The notes below the pieces were generated by a model that was not told the origin of the DNA, did no database searches, and saw only the letters and a program-made list of their open reading frames with translations. A stretch of DNA of 7,366 nucleotides, taken from NCBI GenBank assembly GCA_023432985.1, contig JAEZEQ010000071.1, forward strand, positions 1 to 7,366. Direction: 5' to 3'. The stretch is from Bacteroidota bacterium. Lineage in GTDB: Bacteria > Bacteroidota > Bacteroidia > CAIKAF01. Shown in pieces: positions 6,528 to 7,366 of the stretch. A program made the position numbers and the translations under genes. Position 1 is the first letter of the stretch; each line of letters starts with the position of its first letter.

Positions 6528-7366
6528 ATGTCTAAATTTCTTTGTTTTTTACTCGCTATTTCTTTTGGCCATAGTGCATTAAATGCGACGGATAGTATCC
6601 CTCCCATTCATATTATATCTTATAATATTCAGCTGCTCCCAAGGTGGATTGCCCATCTGAAACATAAACCCATGCAAAGAGTTCCCTTTATTGCCCGGGA
6701 AATGATAGGCGAAAATCCCGATATTATCGTATTTCAGGAAGCCTTTTCGAAACCCTGTAACAAAAAACTTATTGCCCTATTAAGGCCTCACTATCCCTAT
6801 ATAGCCGGGCCGGCAAATGAAAAAAGGGGATTCAAACTCAGTTCGGGCGTACTTATTCTGAGCAAAACGCCATTAGAAATACTCGAAACCATACAATTCG
6901 ACACCTGCGAAAAGGAAGACTGCATGGCGCGTAAAGGAGCTATATTGGTACAAACCTCCATAGCTAATCACAGTCTGCAAATTCTCGGCACACATATGGA
7001 AGCAGGTGGCACTTCCGAATTGAAAACGAGTCAGTTTACCCAAATAAAACACCTGGTAGAAAGACATCAAAAGCCCGGCATAGCCCAATTTTTATGCGGT
7101 GATTTCAATATTCGTCAAACAAGCGATTTATATACTAAAATGCTGGGAGATTTAGCGATGTATGACAGTCAACCTTCGGGCGAATTGAAATATTCCGCCG
7201 ATCATGCGCTCAACGATATGAATCCGATCGACCCTAACGAAAGATCACTTATCGATTATATATTCTTGCGCAATGTTTCTCCAACCGATTGGCAGGTAGA
7301 ACGAGAAATCATGCGATATCAGGCCGAATGGCATAAAAAACGACGCGATTTATCCGACCATTTTGC
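6528..7366 (+). CDS. Exported sphingomyelinase C-like EEP phosphodiesterase (3' end beyond window)
   Basis: ATG at 6528 opens a frame of 279 full codons that reaches the window edge without a stop. Residues 1-20 form a signal peptide (MSKFLCFLLAISFGHSALNA). It shows EEP-fold motifs in the form found in bacterial sphingomyelinase C and neutral sphingomyelinases: SYNIQLLPR (31-39, Asn33), FQEAF (69-73, metal-binding Glu71), SSGVLILSK (105-113), C127-x4-C132 followed by ARKGAIL, GTHMEA (154-159, His156), CGDFNI (190-195; Asp192, Asn194), LIDYIFLR (241-248) and LSDHF (275-279, catalytic His278). The order and residues match the known active site. By family the reaction would be phosphodiester cleavage, of sphingomyelin or another phospholipid, outside the cytoplasm. 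The segment before SDH is short and basic (KKRR) rather than an obvious membrane-inserting aromatic hairpin, so the substrate is open. It differs from the minus-strand EEP gene in subtype (GTHMEA versus NHWPSR). It follows the receptor operon on the same strand but beyond a terminator. Nearly complete: only a few C-terminal residues should be missing. Confidence 0.85.
   Translation, partial: MSKFLCFLLAISFGHSALNATDSIPPIHIISYNIQLLPRWIAHLKHKPMQRVPFIAREMIGENPDIIVFQEAFSKPCNKKLIALLRPHYPYIAGPANEKRGFKLSSGVLILSKTPLEILETIQFDTCEKEDCMARKGAILVQTSIANHSLQILGTHMEAGGTSELKTSQFTQIKHLVERHQKPGIAQFLCGDFNIRQTSDLYTKMLGDLAMYDSQPSGELKYSADHALNDMNPIDPNERSLIDYIFLRNVSPTDWQVEREIMRYQAEWHKKRRDLSDHF

Noticed and set aside
1..7366. 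Defence system, mobile element or toxin-antitoxin interpretation of the nuclease cluster
   Set aside because: All nucleases carry export signals and so act outside the cytoplasm; no integrase, transposase, terminal repeats or immunity-like gene is visible.

Overview
The window looks like chromosomal DNA from a member of the Bacteroidota. It has an outer-membrane TonB-dependent receptor with an N-terminal carboxypeptidase-regulatory-like domain, a DUF5689-type lipoprotein and secreted nucleases. It also has Bacteroidota-type promoter -7 elements (TAnnTTTG), AT-rich leaders and no clear Shine-Dalgarno sequences. I cannot place it below phylum level from sequence alone.

Layout. Positions 1-2082 (minus strand) hold a two-gene unit. 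An exported endonuclease/exonuclease/phosphatase (EEP) fold enzyme (1018-2082) is followed after 7 bp by a secreted endonuclease I family protein with an N-terminal fibronectin-III-like domain (1-1010, cut by the window edge). Positions 2083-2228 are a divergent regulatory region with one -7 element facing each way and a short inverted repeat between them. Positions 2229-6474 (plus strand) hold a TonB-dependent receptor and, 37 bp later, a lipoprotein built from two tandem DUF5689/OB-like units. A promoter-like element and an intrinsic terminator follow (6482-6527). A second EEP-fold enzyme, of sphingomyelinase-C-like type, starts directly at the end of the terminator T-tract and runs off the right edge (6528-7366). 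No gap between genes exceeds 150 bp, and I see no RNA genes, mobile elements or CRISPR.

Working model (inference). All five proteins carry export signals. Three are predicted phosphodiesterases of two unrelated folds: one beta-beta-alpha-metal nuclease and two EEP enzymes. The other two form an outer-membrane transporter/lipoprotein pair that resembles SusC/SusD in arrangement but has DUF5689 in place of SusD. The simplest reading is a scavenging locus for extracellular nucleic acids or other phosphodiesters: secreted and periplasmic enzymes cut the polymer, the lipoprotein may bind it, and the receptor imports fragments. The DUF5689-for-SusD pairing and the last gene's sphingomyelinase-like motifs are the least settled and most interesting parts.
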